In this document: positions 40,174 to 51,034 of the stretch, piece after piece | How positions within the stretch are numbered: the first letter of the stretch is position 1 | How the letters are laid out: each line of letters opens with the position of its first letter | NCBI GenBank assembly: GCA_032716605.1 | Contig: JAVRFV010002366.1 | Location: forward strand, 186,001-250,000 | Direction: 5' to 3' | DNA length: 64,000 bases | Source of the DNA: Paralithodes platypus | Taxonomy: Eukaryota; Arthropoda; Malacostraca; Decapoda; Lithodidae | Program-made: the position numbers and the translations under genes | Notes under the pieces: model-generated | What the model was told of the DNA's origin: nothing | Databases searched by the model: none | The model's input: only the letters and a program-made list of their open reading frames with translations

Positions 40174-42026
40174 TGTGACGCATATCCAGTGTGAGCATGC
40201 TGTACAGAACGCCTAGTCATGCCCCACTCTCGCTAGGATCGTCAGGGCAGGAACTTTGGCTGTAGTCTATGTAGAGTTTCCTAACTTAGTTCATGTGAGC
40301 CGTTGTACTATAAGTAATATGAATATGTATTTTGTTTCATCTGAGTCAACGAGTTCTATTTATATCATTAGTTATAAGTATTGTATGTAAAACTTATTTG
40401 TAATGATGGGAGAAGCGGCAGCCACAGTTGGGGGTCAGTGGGTGCGCCATGCGGGAGGTGGGCCTAACTCACTAGCACTCCCCCCCTCCCCCCTCCCCTC
40501 AGTGCTAGGAAAGCCTTTGTCAATTCCAGAGGAGAGAGAGAAATTACGTAATGATTGTCAGTGGGCGGTCCTTAGTAGTTCACGTTGGGCTCACTAGAGG
40601 GCCGAGTATAAAAAGGGAAGTCTAGCCATTTTTTGATCAGAACTCATTAGGCAGAGCGACTTCTCATTTCCCTTGCTAACTATATATTCTTCTGACTGAT
40701 GTGAACTTTCTCTACTACCTTACATTCTTATCTCCTCTTTTCCCTACCCTTTTTAACTTCCATGGTCCCGTTGGTGCAGAGCTAGTCAGCCAACGTATTA
40801 TCGCTTGAGTTCTCATGAGATACATGCCTATTAGATAGCCTATTTTGGAAGGGTTAACTTAGAATAGGATTGATTTATGTTTGTTGCACTTGTATATGAA
40901 TTTCCCTGTGTGTTATTATTATTATTCCTGTTTTCTGCTAGTCTAGGTAATGCTAGACTGGGGTAAGGCTTTTCTGTGTTACGAGTTGTTGTTTGATGCA
41001 GTGGTTAAGCGATAAACCTGCATACTCGTTTCGGTTCAGTGAAGCCTAGGTTGTCTTCGCGGCTGACTGTGTTGAGTTAATAATTTACAGTGCGTGAGGG
41101 CAAGAGCCTAACCACCCTGTATTTTATTAACAGTTTGTTTTTACTTTGTCAAGGAGCCGGGAGAAAACCAGATACAAGGGATCTGGATTTCTCAAAGTGC
41201 ACTTGTTAGTGTTAACGTAATACTTTAAACAGTTGTGAGGACTTCGCTAGGCTACGAGCCGTTTTTGCTCAGTCACTGCTACCTTTTGCCCACAGTACCC
41301 CAGCTAGACTTTACTCGATTAGTAGATACAGAATAGTATTGAAGCTTTCCTTATGTATGATATTGTTTATGCACTATTGATTTCATGTGTTGCACGCTTG
41401 GCTACTTTAGTGATTAGTGGCCCACGAGCACAATCCGAGTAGGCTATTGCCGTTGCATTTGCGGAGTACTTCTTTTTAATGTTTGCCATTTACTATTGCA
41501 TCTTCTTTTAATTATTCTTATGCCAATTTAAACCTTTAATAGTATTTAATTGCCAGTGTTTTGCTTATTGAATTACTGTTCAAAATCCGATACGTACTTC
41601 TTACGAGCATCCGAGAAGCATCTAACTTTTTTCAGAAGATTCCTTGCTCGATGCTTAAGGACTATTAATTAACGTAACGTAATAGTGCCGATCCGAAGTA
41701 GAGGGTGGAGGACTTCTTAAGTTCTTAGTCAAGGGTGGATTACTTCGGCTATGGCCAACACTATTCTTTGGTGTTGTTGTTTCTTACTTCATTGTTTGAT
41801 TGTTGACCAGACTAGATAATTCCTGTCTCTTTATTAGTCTGTTGTTGAACACTAGTACCGAGTTCTTGTATACCCCGTTATAGCAGATTGAACTCTGGAG
41901 GGTATTGGTGTTTTTTGTTCGGCTGGCAGTACTCAGGGGTTGGGATCGTGTGTTTCCGTTGTGGCAGCGAGCCGTACTAGAGTCCTGATTGAGAGCCCTT
42001 GTGTACCCGAGTGCCAGGTCGTAACA
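40174..42026 (+). repeat. Gmr1-like element 3' LTR (1,853 bp)
   Basis: It is a near-identical direct repeat of 33146-34997 and ends GTCGTAACA at 42026. It is followed by CTTT (42027-42030), the right target duplication, and then BEL2 gag. Confidence 0.93.
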
Positions 42027-42479
42027 CTTTAGATAGGTGAAGCGTTGTATATCTGTGAGGTCGGGATTGTCATGGATGGTACACTTGAACATCTCCCAGA
42101 ATTCCGACCACATGGTGGCATCACCTTCAAATTTTGAGAGAGTAAGATGTGGTAATTTGACTGCGGATTTCTTTGGCTCTTTCCTAACCTCCTTCTTGAC
42201 CTCTGTAATCAGGATCCCCTTCAGTGTGGCAACGATTACTTGTATGCCCTCCATATATAGGGTATCCTCTCTGATCACCTCGATATACTCGGCGTCCTCG
42301 CAAGTGTCGGCCAGGTCCTCCTGTGTGACCTCATACTTGTCAAGTTGCTTTTGAATACTGAGCAACCTGGCCTCCACCTCCACTCTAGACGCCGAATCAA
42401 GGAATTCGTCAATATCAGAGGTCAAGACCGTCAAAGAGCCCTTAAGTCCAGCCCGACGCTTTTGTACGCTTTTAGCCAT
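42027..42479 (-). CDS. gag: BEL2 gag N-terminus, cut by the Gmr1-like insertion
   Basis: MAKSVQKRRAGLKGSLTVLTSDIDEFL opens the frame at 42479. It is followed by a charged helical segment and by KLPHLTLSKFEGDATMWSEFWEMFKCTIHDNPDLTDIQRFTYLK, where the gypsy element breaks it. This matches BEL3 gag (LPKITLPVFDSDPTLWLGFWDMF, LSDIQKFTYLR). The open frame runs on into the LTR to 41784, but those codons are not BEL. The ATG is followed by a basic N-terminus like that of BEL3 (MSLTLSQYKRRKGGIKSGL), supporting the start. Confidence 0.87.
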
Positions 42480-43226
42480 GATTATACAGGAAGGAATTCT
42501 AATTACGTTAAATCAAACTATCAATGCCAGACCGAATAAGTTGCGGCCAACAATACAGTACTCCGAGAAATCAAATAAATCGCGAGCCGAAAATAAAACA
42601 CCCTCTCGAAATGCGGAATAAGAATTGTGCGCAATGTAGACTAGCAATCTGGAGCTTTTCAATTTAACTCCTTACAAAATAGTTATGAAATTATAGAATC
42701 ATTACACCATAAGTTAAGAAAAGCCGGGAGGGAAATTTAGTACAATACAGTATAGGCCAAAAGTCTACAGATGTCAAAAAGAGAAGTACCGTTTAAAGTT
42801 ATAATAAAGTAAAGAAGAGAGTGAGCCTATAGGGTAATTGAAACAGGCTAAACTCAATGGGTACCGCTAATTTTATATTATTAAATTAATAAATGTGAAA
42901 ATTGTACACAAGAAAAATTCATCTCAAGAAGTCACAAGGAAAAAAGTTTTGAGTTGGATTAACACACACTCAGCCTATCAGCTATCATATTACCCCGCCT
43001 CCAGGGCACACGACGAGAGAAGAATTTAGAATGACATGTGAATCTAATAAAGAAGTTATTGGACAGTATAAATTTGATATAGAATGAATAACCTTAACTT
43101 TTGAAATTATTATACAGTACAGTATGGATGATTTTAATCTTAGTGCCAATCAATTGTTATATAATTTGGGCCTAAAGGTTTTACAATCAAAATTTAATTA
43201 ATATACTGTACCGATTTGAAGGCTTA
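42480..43226 (-). other. BEL2 spacer between SGNH ORF and gag
   Basis: This is about 750 bp of AT-rich sequence without a meaningful frame. BEL3 has a similar ~490-bp spacer at 60141-60634. It may carry a gag promoter, splice site or internal ribosome entry, but nothing is demonstrated. Confidence 0.5.
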
Positions 43227-44027
43227 CTAATCTAGGCTATACTGATTTTGTTGATCAACTCTAACGTCATGGTGGGTAAACATCTCGTCGTATGACCTGG
43301 CGACCATGGCAAATTCGTCTTGCATAAAGCACCGACGACAGGTGGCCAGGATCTCCGAATAGAGACGCTTTGATGCCTCGTGCGTGAGGTGTACCCCGTC
43401 GGGACTGAAGTCAGCCTCAGAGGTATTCATTGACTGATAGCGCTCCCGGGTGAATGGGATATGGCGCTTTAGCCATCGGTTAACCGCATTTCTAATGCGG
43501 TTAAACTCGTCCGTAGAGACCCCTCGTGGAGCCTGCCGCTTCTCTACCCCAATCACCCGGACTTCTCCCCCCGAGAGCCGCACCACCTCCTCAGCTAGGA
43601 CCTCAATCCCCTCCGCAATCCCTCTCGGACTGACCCCGCTCCTTATCTCATTTCCTCCTATCACCAAGAAGGTCAAGTCGGGCTTCAGCTCTAAAAACTG
43701 ACCCCAGGCTTCTGTTGATCTCAAGGTGCTGACGCGGGCACCTGGGGCGGCCAGAGGAGTCACGGAAAAGAAAGGCCTGTGGACGGCTTGGTCCACGTAC
43801 AAATCCATGACGTAGGAGTGGCCCAAAATCGCCACCTTCCTAATTGGGCCTGGGTACACAGGCCTATCAACCACCGCAGGATAATCTTCCCCTACCCCAC
43901 CACCCGCGGCACCATGACGCCAAACGCCCTGGGCCAGGAGGGATAGACGAAATATGGCACAACAACAAAAATTAACCACGTAGGCTAGGCCACCACCAAC
44001 CACAAAAAAAAGGGGGGGGGCAAACAA
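43227..44027 (-). CDS. SGNH-hydrolase (esterase-like) ORF of BEL2
   Basis: This 266-codon frame begins just inside the PBS. The first codon drawn is TTG, with no convincing ATG upstream of the domain. Residues 10-35 are hydrophobic and Cys-rich and might act as a signal or membrane segment. From ~residue 62 it shows SGNH blocks: VAILGHSYV with Ser71 (block I), APGARVSTL with Gly96 (block II), LVIGGNEIRSG with Asn126 (block III), and PDGVHLT with Asp210 and His213 (block V). All four namesake residues are present, so lipid or ester hydrolase activity is plausible. SGNH domains are known in CR1-type LINE ORF1 and in Ngaro YR elements. BEL3 has the same ORF in the same place, so this is a family gene and not a chance capture. 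Confidence 0.85.
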   Translation of the reverse strand: MFAPPLFFVVGGGLAYVVNFCCCAIFRLSLLAQGVWRHGAAGGGVGEDYPAVVDRPVYPGPIRKVAILGHSYVMDLYVDQAVHRPFFSVTPLAAPGARVSTLRSTEAWGQFLELKPDLTFLVIGGNEIRSGVSPRGIAEGIEVLAEEVVRLSGGEVRVIGVEKRQAPRGVSTDEFNRIRNAVNRWLKRHIPFTRERYQSMNTSEADFSPDGVHLTHEASKRLYSEILATCRRCFMQDEFAMVARSYDEMFTHHDVRVDQQNQYSLD

Positions 44028-44029
44028 GT

Positions 44030-44046
44030 GAAAGGTCGAAGGACCA
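44030..44046 (-). promoter_or_regulatory. BEL2 primer-binding site
   Basis: On the minus strand TGGTCCTTCGACC follows the LTR end after TAAT. The same TGGTCCTTCG follows the BEL1/BEL3 LTR at 59225. The TGG start fits a tRNA CCA end. The tRNA is not named. Confidence 0.7.
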
Positions 44047-44050
44047 ATTA

Positions 44051-44718
44051 TATGGCTAATTTAGATAAGTGGACTGTATATTTGATAATGAATAAGTATT
44101 AACCATATAGAAATATAATTACCCTTTGATGAACTCAGCTGGTGATTGGAGGATGGCGGAAAATAGGCTAGATAACTGGAAGTGGTTAGTATAGTAAACA
44201 AAGTATGAAAAGAGGCTACAATAGGCTAGGATAGGCTAGACATTTACGTTAAGTTGTGCTAAGTAACAAAGATGATGATGTAGTGACTATATGGAGTATG
44301 AGATGAAAAGTGAAGCGAAAACACCTGGTGAAATAACTAGGAGAAAGAAGGCTTAGCGTGTGTAGCTGGGACGGAGGTTGGTTGGAGAGTGGCGAGCGCG
44401 TTATGTTCGTCTCTGTCGTGACATACCGCGCACGCGCATAACATATGGAAAATGTATCCCATCTTCTTTACAATGAGATACTTATAAACAATCTTAAATA
44501 ATACAAATATATATATATATATATATGGGAATTATAATCCTACAATACTTTCCCATATACTACTATAGAATAATATATTCTACCCAATCATGGAACGTTC
44601 AACCAAGGTTATGGAAGCGTTCAACTTAAGACTACGGAATGATACGTAACGCTACATCAACCCAGATTACGTAACATCGAGACTGTTCATACTAGTTTGA
44701 GTACACTAAGTATGGACA
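44051..44718 (-). repeat. BEL2 5' LTR
   Basis: It is a direct repeat of 27667-28330. The right edge TATGGACA is followed by GGTGC, the target duplication, and by the resumption of BEL1 (CAAAGAAGTAGCAAAAACC, compare 62262-62280). Confidence 0.9.
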
Positions 44719-45274
44719 GGTGCAAAGAAGTAGCAAAAACCTCAACAGGTAACAAAGACCAAGACGCAAACTACCACGATGTCTGTGTCGTCAAAGAAGA
44801 CAAGTATTATCCTCCCAACTGTTATGCTGCCAACAGTTAAGGAATCAAGAGGAACAGTCAAGATGACAACACTGCTGGATCAGTGCTCACAGCGCACCTT
44901 CATTTTAAATTCCGCTCTAGACTCGATCCATTATATAAAAGTGGGTGATGAAGAGCTAGAGTTGCGAGGGTTTACCGGAGCATGTGAGAGCAAAAAGTAC
45001 CCAGTAGTGTCCTTCAAATACAAGTTCCGGGGCAGAAACTATCCTCTACAAGCAGTTGTAGTAGAAACTCTCCCGGATCACAAAGGATCAGAATGCCTTG
45101 AAGCAGACATGAGAGTTTTGCGAAACAAAGGTTACAAATTAGCTGATCCTCTAATGACACAGATATCTCGACTGGACTTGTTGGTTGGTGCTGATTATTA
45201 TTATGACTTAGTGCGGCCAGGGTACAAGAAAGAGGGTGACATAATTCTCTTGCCCACTAAATTTGGTTATGCAC
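44719..45274 (+). pseudogene. BEL1 protease region (start of a chimeric ORF)
   Basis: From 44779 the frame reads MSVSSKKTSIILPTVMLPTV, TTLLDQCSQRTFILNSALDSI, VGDEELELRGFTGACESKKYP, LPDHKGSECLEADMRVLRNKGYKLADPL, and LLVGADYYYDLVRPGYKKEGDIILLPTKFGYA. It is nearly identical to BEL3 62313-62815 and homologous to BEL2. It then runs without a stop into a LINE RT, producing one 541-codon ORF (44779-46404). Confidence 0.88.
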
Positions 45275-46420
45275 AAAAGGTGTACGTTGCCTTTATGGAC
45301 TTGGAGAAGGCCTATGACAGAGTGGATAGAGAAGGTTTGTGGAAAGTACTTAGAATATACGGAGTAGAGGGCAAGTTGCTGAAAGCAGTGAAGGCCATGT
45401 ATGAGGGTGCAAAGGCGGCAGTACGTGTGGAGAGTGAGCAGAGCGAGTTCTTTGACCTGAATGTTGGTTTGAAACAGGGGTGTGTGATGTCCCCGTGGTT
45501 GTTTACTGTATATATGGATGGAGTTATGAAAGAAATACTATCAAGAGCAGTGGATGTTGGTGTATCGCTGAAAAGGGAGGGAATTGAGTGGAAGCTACCT
45601 ATACTGCTGTTTGCGGATGATACAGTTCTGATGAGTGATAATGAATGGGAGTTGCAGGGTCTGGTAAATGAATTTGGAACAGTGTGCGAAAAACGGAATT
45701 TGAAGGTAAATACGGGGAAGAGCAAGGTTATGGTCTTCGAAAGGGGTGAAGTCACAGAGTGTGAGGTGAAGCTGAACGGTCAGGCTATGGAGATCGTCAA
45801 CTCTTTTAAGTATCTGGGCAGTGTGTTGAGTAAAGATGGGACTATGGATGAAGAGGTGCGGGAGAGGGTACAACAGGGGAAGAGGGTTGTAGGAACGCTA
45901 AAAGCAGTAACAAGAAATAGGGTGGTCAGTATGGAAGTGAAGAAGTCCTTGCATGACAGTGTGGTAATCCCGACACTGACTTACGGAAGCGAAGCATGGA
46001 CGTTGGTTGAGAGACTCAGACCAAGAGTGAGAGCAGTGGAAATGAATTACTTAAGGAGTGCGTGCGGAGTTACATGGAGGGATAGACAGACTAATGAGGA
46101 AGTAAGAAGGAGGTGTGGTGTGGAGGTAGATGTGCTGGAAAGTGTGAAAAGGAACAACTTGAGATGGTTCGGCCATATGGAACGTATGGAAAGCGAGAGA
46201 ATGACTAAGAGGGTGTACGAGAGCGAGGTGGAGGGACAGAGGGGGAGAGGTAGACCGAATATGAGGTGGAAGGATGGAGTGAGGAACTACATGAACGAAG
46301 GCGGTGCTGGTTGGGGGGAGGGGCGTCGACTGACTGGGGACAGAGGTGCATGGGGGCGGTTCGTTCGTGGCCACCCCTTCGGGGATCGCGGCGTCAGGCA
46401 ATAGATAGATAGATAGACTA
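45275..46420 (+). mobile_element. 5'-truncated LINE inserted in BEL1 (RT C-terminal half, GATA-repeat tail)
   Basis: RT motifs in order: VAFMDLEKAYDRVDREGLWKVL, GLKQGCVMSPWLF, LLFADDTVLM (catalytic FADD), NLKVNTGKSKVMVF, NSFKYLGSVLSKDG, PTLTYGSEAWTL, LRWFGHMERM. The stop at 46402-46404 is followed by ATAGATAGATAGATAG, a short-repeat 3' tail. Compared with BEL3 62811-62825 (ATGCACCAAGTGG), it sits in the middle of that site without a clear target duplication. The RT frame is undamaged from the truncation point. The clade resembles RTE-like or other FADD LINEs; I do not assign it. Confidence 0.85.
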
Positions 46421-47260
46421 AGTGGCTCCTGCCATAACGACAAGTCTAGCGCCCAGGTAGAGGTAGTTACAATTTTGAAAGTTGCGGTCACCCCGATGGA
46501 TCAATATATATCCACGGAATCAAGTAATCCATGTCATAATGAATTAAAATGTATGTGGGAACTGGATCATCTAGGAATTTCTCCAAATGAAGATTCCAAG
46601 GAAAATATGACTGCGTTGGACATATACAAGGAGACAGTAACATATTCTGCTCAGAATCAACAATATGAAGTCAGACTGCCATGGAACCAACATAAAGAGA
46701 AGCTGCCTTCTAATTATGGTTTTATGCCTAAGGGGTCTGCAGAAGCGTTTAAAAAAAGAACCTGTCTATTGTAGTCACTACACCAACGTTATCCAAGATC
46801 AACTTCATCGTGATTTTATTGAAGAGGTTCCTTTCGGTGTTACTGAAAACAGTCATTATTTGGCACATCACGGGGTCACCAAAATTAGCACAACGACGCC
46901 CGTTCGTATTGTGTACGACTGTTCCGCTAGTGTTGGCAAGGGTAGACCAAGTCTTAATGACTGCCTTTACACAGGGCCATCACTGGTGCCAGATCTAGCA
47001 AAAATATTGCTGCTATTCAGGGTACACAAATATGCCTGGATAAGTGACATCGAGAAAGCCTTTCTCATGTTGAGCTTTCATGAATAAGATCGTGATTACA
47101 CCCGATTTCTGTGGCCAAAGGATCCCTTGGACTTATCTTCACCCTTACTTTGCTACCGATTTAAGGTAGTGTTGTTCAGGGCGACTTGCTCACAGTTTCT
47201 TCTTAATGCCACGATCTTAAAACATCTTTCCATTATTAAAGAGGATCCCGGAGTTGTGGA
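46421..47260 (+). pseudogene. BEL1 RT
   Basis: Fragments in three phases: VAVTPMDQYISTE, CMWELDHLGI, VRLPWNQHKEKLPSNYGF; then IEEVPFGVTENSHYLAHHGVTK, VRIVYDCSASVGKGRPSLNDCLYTGPSLVPDLAKILL, WISDIEKAFLML. A TAA follows HE at about 47085, then DRDYTRFLWPKD and YRFKVVLFRATCSQFLLNATILKHL. BEL3 carries the same TAA at the same codon, so it predates the split of the two copies. Confidence 0.88.
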
Positions 47261-48950
47261 GGCTATTAAGGAAGGTTTGTACATTGACAACCTCCAGGGT
47301 ACAGGCAGTGATGAAGAGACTGTCATTAAGCGTTACTGGGATGCCCAAAGAATAATGTCTCAAGCACATTTATATCTCAGAGAATGGGCTACCAACAGTC
47401 CTCAACTACGTGACCTCCTTCAATTGGATGGTGTTGCTGCCAAGAATCAAGAGCGAATGAAGACATTAGGACTCTTATGGTTACCTGACTCTGATCTGTT
47501 GACGTTCAACGCTAGTCTCCCAGAGACCAATAAGGCAACAAAGAGAGAGTGCTTAAGAGTGGCGGCGCAACTGTTCGATCCACTCGGTGTACTACTGCCC
47601 GTTACAATAAGGTCCAGAATTTTCTTACAGCAATTATGGAGACTGAAACTAGATTGGGACGATCCGCTACCTGACGACTGCGCTACCGAATGGTCTACAG
47701 TTACCAAGGACCTGCACCTCTGCTGTGACTTTACTCATCCTCGGAGGACGGTATATGATGATTCGGTGGAACTTCATGCGTTTAGCGATGCAAGTGGTGT
47801 CGCCTAAGGCACTGCAATATATTTTGTGAGTCCGGAACATAGCTGTCTGGTCATTGCTAAAGCAAAGGTCGCTCCCATAAGATCCATAACAATACCAAGA
47901 CTAGAGCTAACTGCTGCTTTGCTGGCTGCCAGATTAATCAAATTTGTGGAGGAAGCCTATCATAAAATTGTAAAAGTCAACAAAATTGTATTATGGTGAG
48001 ACAGCCAGGTTACATTGCATTGGTTGCGTAGTATGAAGAAGCTTCCAGTGTATGTCGCAAACCGTGTTGACGAAATCAAATCCCTTCTTCCGACTGTAGA
48101 ATTCCGGTACGTGTCCTCTAAAGAAAACCCTAGTGACTTACTGTCTAGAGGTGTTTCGGCAAAACATCTGAAATCTTCTGCGTTTTGGTGGGAGGGGCCC
48201 ATGTGGCTCCGAAACAAAGACGAGTGACCAGAAGACACTACCAGATGACCCAACGCAAAATGTAACTAGCCAAGTCATTGGGACTAATGATGAACAGGAC
48301 ACACGGTTATTGAACTGGGGAAAATATGGCAGTTATGATAATTTCATTCGGGTAGTTGCATGGACTATTCGATACAAGAGTAATTTGAAGGCAAAAATTA
48401 AAGGGACGTCTCCCACAGACAGTGCCCTCCTCAGCATAAAGGCGCTAAAAGTAGCAGAAAAGATTATAGCTCAAAGATGCCAGCAGGAATGCTTCCCAAA
48501 GGAGTAAGAGATGCTGTCTGGTGACAAGGGTACTCGCAATAATTTGGTAAACCAATTAGGACTTGTCATGAAAGGAGGATTAATTGTAAGTGAAGGTAGA
48601 TTGAAGATAGCGGCTCTTCCGGATTCAATGAAATATCCGATACTACTGCCTTCCAAACATCCTTTCACTACCATGCTCATCAATATGTGTCATTGTGTCT
48701 GTTGTCACTATGGAGTTAATCACATGGTCGCATTTATACGGCAAAGGTGGTGGATTCCTAAGATAAGACAAGCGGTAAAACAAGTGACCAGTAAGTGTAT
48801 AACCTGTCGTAAAATACAGGGTAATACCTACGCGAAAGCTAGAGTACCTCCTCTACCAGACATCAGGACTACTCCTAGAGATCCCTTCAAGGTCACGGGG
48901 GTTGATTATACAGGAGCAATTCCTGTCCGGGGCTCACACAACAACAAGGC

Positions 48951-48952
<2 letters not shown>
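47260..48952 (+). pseudogene. BEL1 RT C-terminus, RNase H and integrase zinc domain
   Basis: 47127-47807 carries GLYIDNLQGTG (RT box), LREWATNS, AAQLFDPLGVLLPVTIRSRIFLQQLW, and ELHAFSDASGVA followed by TAA. RNase H then continues through further stops (IPRLELTAALLAARL, DSQVTLHWLRSMKKLP, SSKENPSDLLSRGV). 48511 onward has the integrase H2C2 (CHCVCCHYGVNHMV ... CITCRK) and VTGVDYTGAIPV, including the first catalytic Asp, up to the LINE insertion. At least three stops or shifts are present. Confidence 0.85.
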
Positions 48953-48993
<41 letters not shown>

Positions 48994-50836
48994 TTTATTC
49001 AGTTAGCAATTTACAGAGTTGGTACTGCACATAGTATGTTACAAATATGACATGTACCAGCCTTGCATAATTCCAACTAAGGATAGCCCAATAAGGCCGT
49101 TTGGCGTATTTCCGTTGGGGTCCTTGTGGGATTAGGTTTGCTGGGGAAATGGGGAGGATAAAGAAATAGATACTTTAGAGAAAGTATTTCTAGGGGGTTA
49201 TTTTAAGATACCTTACATCCTATAGTAAATATCAGTAATCCGTAATCAGTAATCATTTCAGTTTGGTTTGTCTATCTCTTATGTCGTATTTAGTAGTAGA
49301 CATAAGCTTGGTGCTCCCTTCTCGCAGCTGTCCGGTTCAGGTGTTCCTTCAGGCTACGTCTGAAGGAATACAGTGTTCTCTTTTCACGGACTGACTGGGG
49401 TAGGTCGTTCCAGTCTTTGATGGCAGTGAAGAAGAATGTTTGCTTACCCTGTCCTTGGATTCTCGGGACCTTAAAATTAAACATCCTGTTTCTTGTATTA
49501 TGTCCACTCCTCTCATTTGCTTTAACAAAATCATTCTTTAGATACTCTGGAGCTCTGTCATAGAACATTTTGAAGGCCTGATTTGTTTGGCCCTGTCAGA
49601 GACATTGAGCATACCTAGTGACTGAAGTTGTTCCTGGCCAACATGTGATCTGGGTCCTAGGTTCAGTATGAACCTAACCATTTTATTTTGAGTGACCTGA
49701 AGTTTGTGCTGTGCTGATTTAGATGATGCAGAGTACCAGGATGACACAGAATAGTCAAAATGACATTGAACAAGCGCTTTGCAGAGGGTCTTTTTGGTCG
49801 CCGCGGGCAAGCATCCCACCTGTCTATACAGGTATTTTATACGTGCTCTACACTTACTCAGGATAGATTCCAAAATTGTTTCACCTGACAAACTCGCGTC
49901 CAGTTTCAGTCCGAGATATTTAACTTGTGACACTGTTGTTATAGGAATATCATTACAGTTGACCGAGAAGCCCACATGTCTTTCAGTTTGCGTTTTGTTC
50001 CACAAAAGATGGCTTCCGTCTTGCCCAGGTGAAGAGATAGTCTATTGTCCACTAGCCATTCACTACATGATTCTAGTTCTTTGGAAAGTGAAGCGGCAAT
50101 ACTTATTGGGTCTTTTCCTGAAACCAGAAGCACGCTGTCGTCTGCATACAGTAATAATTTACATGAGACGCTCAGTTCCATGTCGTTCACATAACAGAGA
50201 AAGAGTAAGGGACCAAGGATGCTTCCCTGCGGGACCCCACAGTTAATTGGCATAGGATCAGATATATTATCATCAATTTTGGCTCTTTGGGTTCTACCAC
50301 TAAGATAAGATTTAAACCAGTTCACAGACCCGATGCCCATTGCTTGTAGTTTATTACATAGGATATCATGGTCTACTGTGTCAAACGCTTTTTGTAGATC
50401 AAGAAGAACCATACTGGTGTAGTTACCTTTAGACATTTCTTTACGAATGTGATCCTTAAGTGGATGAGACAGGAGTCTGTTGAGTACATGCATCTGAAAC
50501 CTGATTGAAACTTATAGAATAGATCATTTTGTTTGAGGTAGTGTTCAATTTGGGTGTAGGATTTTAGATACGATACATAATATGCTAACTGGTCTGTAGT
50601 TGCCAACTTCTAGTTTATTTCCTTTCTTGAATAGAGGGGTTACAATAGCTTCCTTCAGTTCAGCAGGTACAGTGTTGGTGTTAATTGACAAGTTGATGAT
50701 GTGGGTTAGGGGGCTCCATCTCGTAGAAATTTGGCAGGAATTTTGTCTGGTCCTGTGCTTTTATGTACATTTAGGTTAGACAGCTCGTCAAAAGTGTATT
50801 TTGGTGTAACATTTTGCAATCCAAATGTGTTCGGGT
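48953..50836 (-). mobile_element. 5'-truncated LINE in BEL1 (minus strand, (ATT)n tail), SINE partner
   Basis: Minus-strand RT fragments: YKFQSGFRCMYSTDSCLIHL, MVLLDLQKAFDTVDHDILCNKLQAMGI, WFKSYLSGRTQ, GVPQGSILGPLLF, LLLYADDSVLLVSG (catalytic box), SEWLVDNRLSLHLGKTEAIFCG, then VKYLGLKLDASLSG, CHFDYSVSSWYS, and C-terminal NRMFNFKVPRIQGQGKQTFFFTAIKDWNDLP. The gene is split by shifts near 49570, 50000 and 50490. The 3' end on the minus strand is AT-rich and finishes in (ATT)n at 48955-48990. Overall it resembles CR1/L2/Jockey-type LINEs. Its last part before the tail (49078-49126) is shared with the SINE at 51035. Confidence 0.85.
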
Positions 50837-51034
50837 GTATGTCTTTATCTTATATGCTTTTATTTATGTGCGCTACTACAAGAGCTATCCACATTGAAGT
50901 AGTTAGCAATATGACCTGTGACAGCTTTATCCATGTGTTCCGGAGATTTTGTAGTAGGCAGGGATTTCTGCAGATAATGTTAAGCGACAATGCTGCTACA
51001 TTTGTGGGAGCTTCCACACACTTGGAAGACATCC
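50837..51034 (+). pseudogene. BEL1 integrase core, first part
   Basis: It reads LLFMCATTRAIHIEVVSNMTCDSFIHVFRRFCSRQG, then IMLSDNAATFVGASTHLED. The catalytic Asp of SDN is kept here, in contrast to Gly in BEL2. It is interrupted by a SINE. Confidence 0.87.

Larger units (their letters stand above)
33146..42026 (+). mobile_element. Gmr1-like Ty3/gypsy LTR retrotransposon, 8,881 bp
   Basis: LTRs of about 1.85 kb (TGTGACGC...GTCGTAACA) are flanked by CTTT duplications. The internal order is PBS, gag with CCHC knuckle, protease, integrase remnant, RT, RNase H, polypurine tract. Integrase before RT is the diagnostic order of the Gmr1-like group of Ty3/gypsy elements and the reverse of ordinary gypsy. 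LTRs differ at about 18 positions, mostly 1-nt indels (about 99% identity). The element is defective: the integrase core is deleted and there is a stop in RT. Confidence 0.92.
27667..44718 (-). mobile_element. BEL2: BEL/Pao LTR retrotransposon inserted in BEL1
   Basis: It is flanked by ~666-bp LTRs (27667-28330 and 44051-44718) and by a 5-bp target duplication, GGTCC at 27662-27666 and GGTGC at 44719-44723 (one mismatch). Minus-strand order is 5' LTR, primer-binding site, SGNH-hydrolase ORF, gag, protease, RT, RNase H, integrase, 3' LTR. The gag is split by the Gmr1-like element at 33146-42026. Without that insertion BEL2 would be about 8.2 kb. The LTRs are about 99% identical, so insertion was fairly recent. 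Frameshifts are present between the RT and integrase parts. Confidence 0.92.

Noticed and set aside
41784..42026. C-terminal extension of BEL2 gag (CYDLALGYTRALNQ...)
   Set aside because: It is a chance read-through into the gypsy LTR after the insertion point at 42027.
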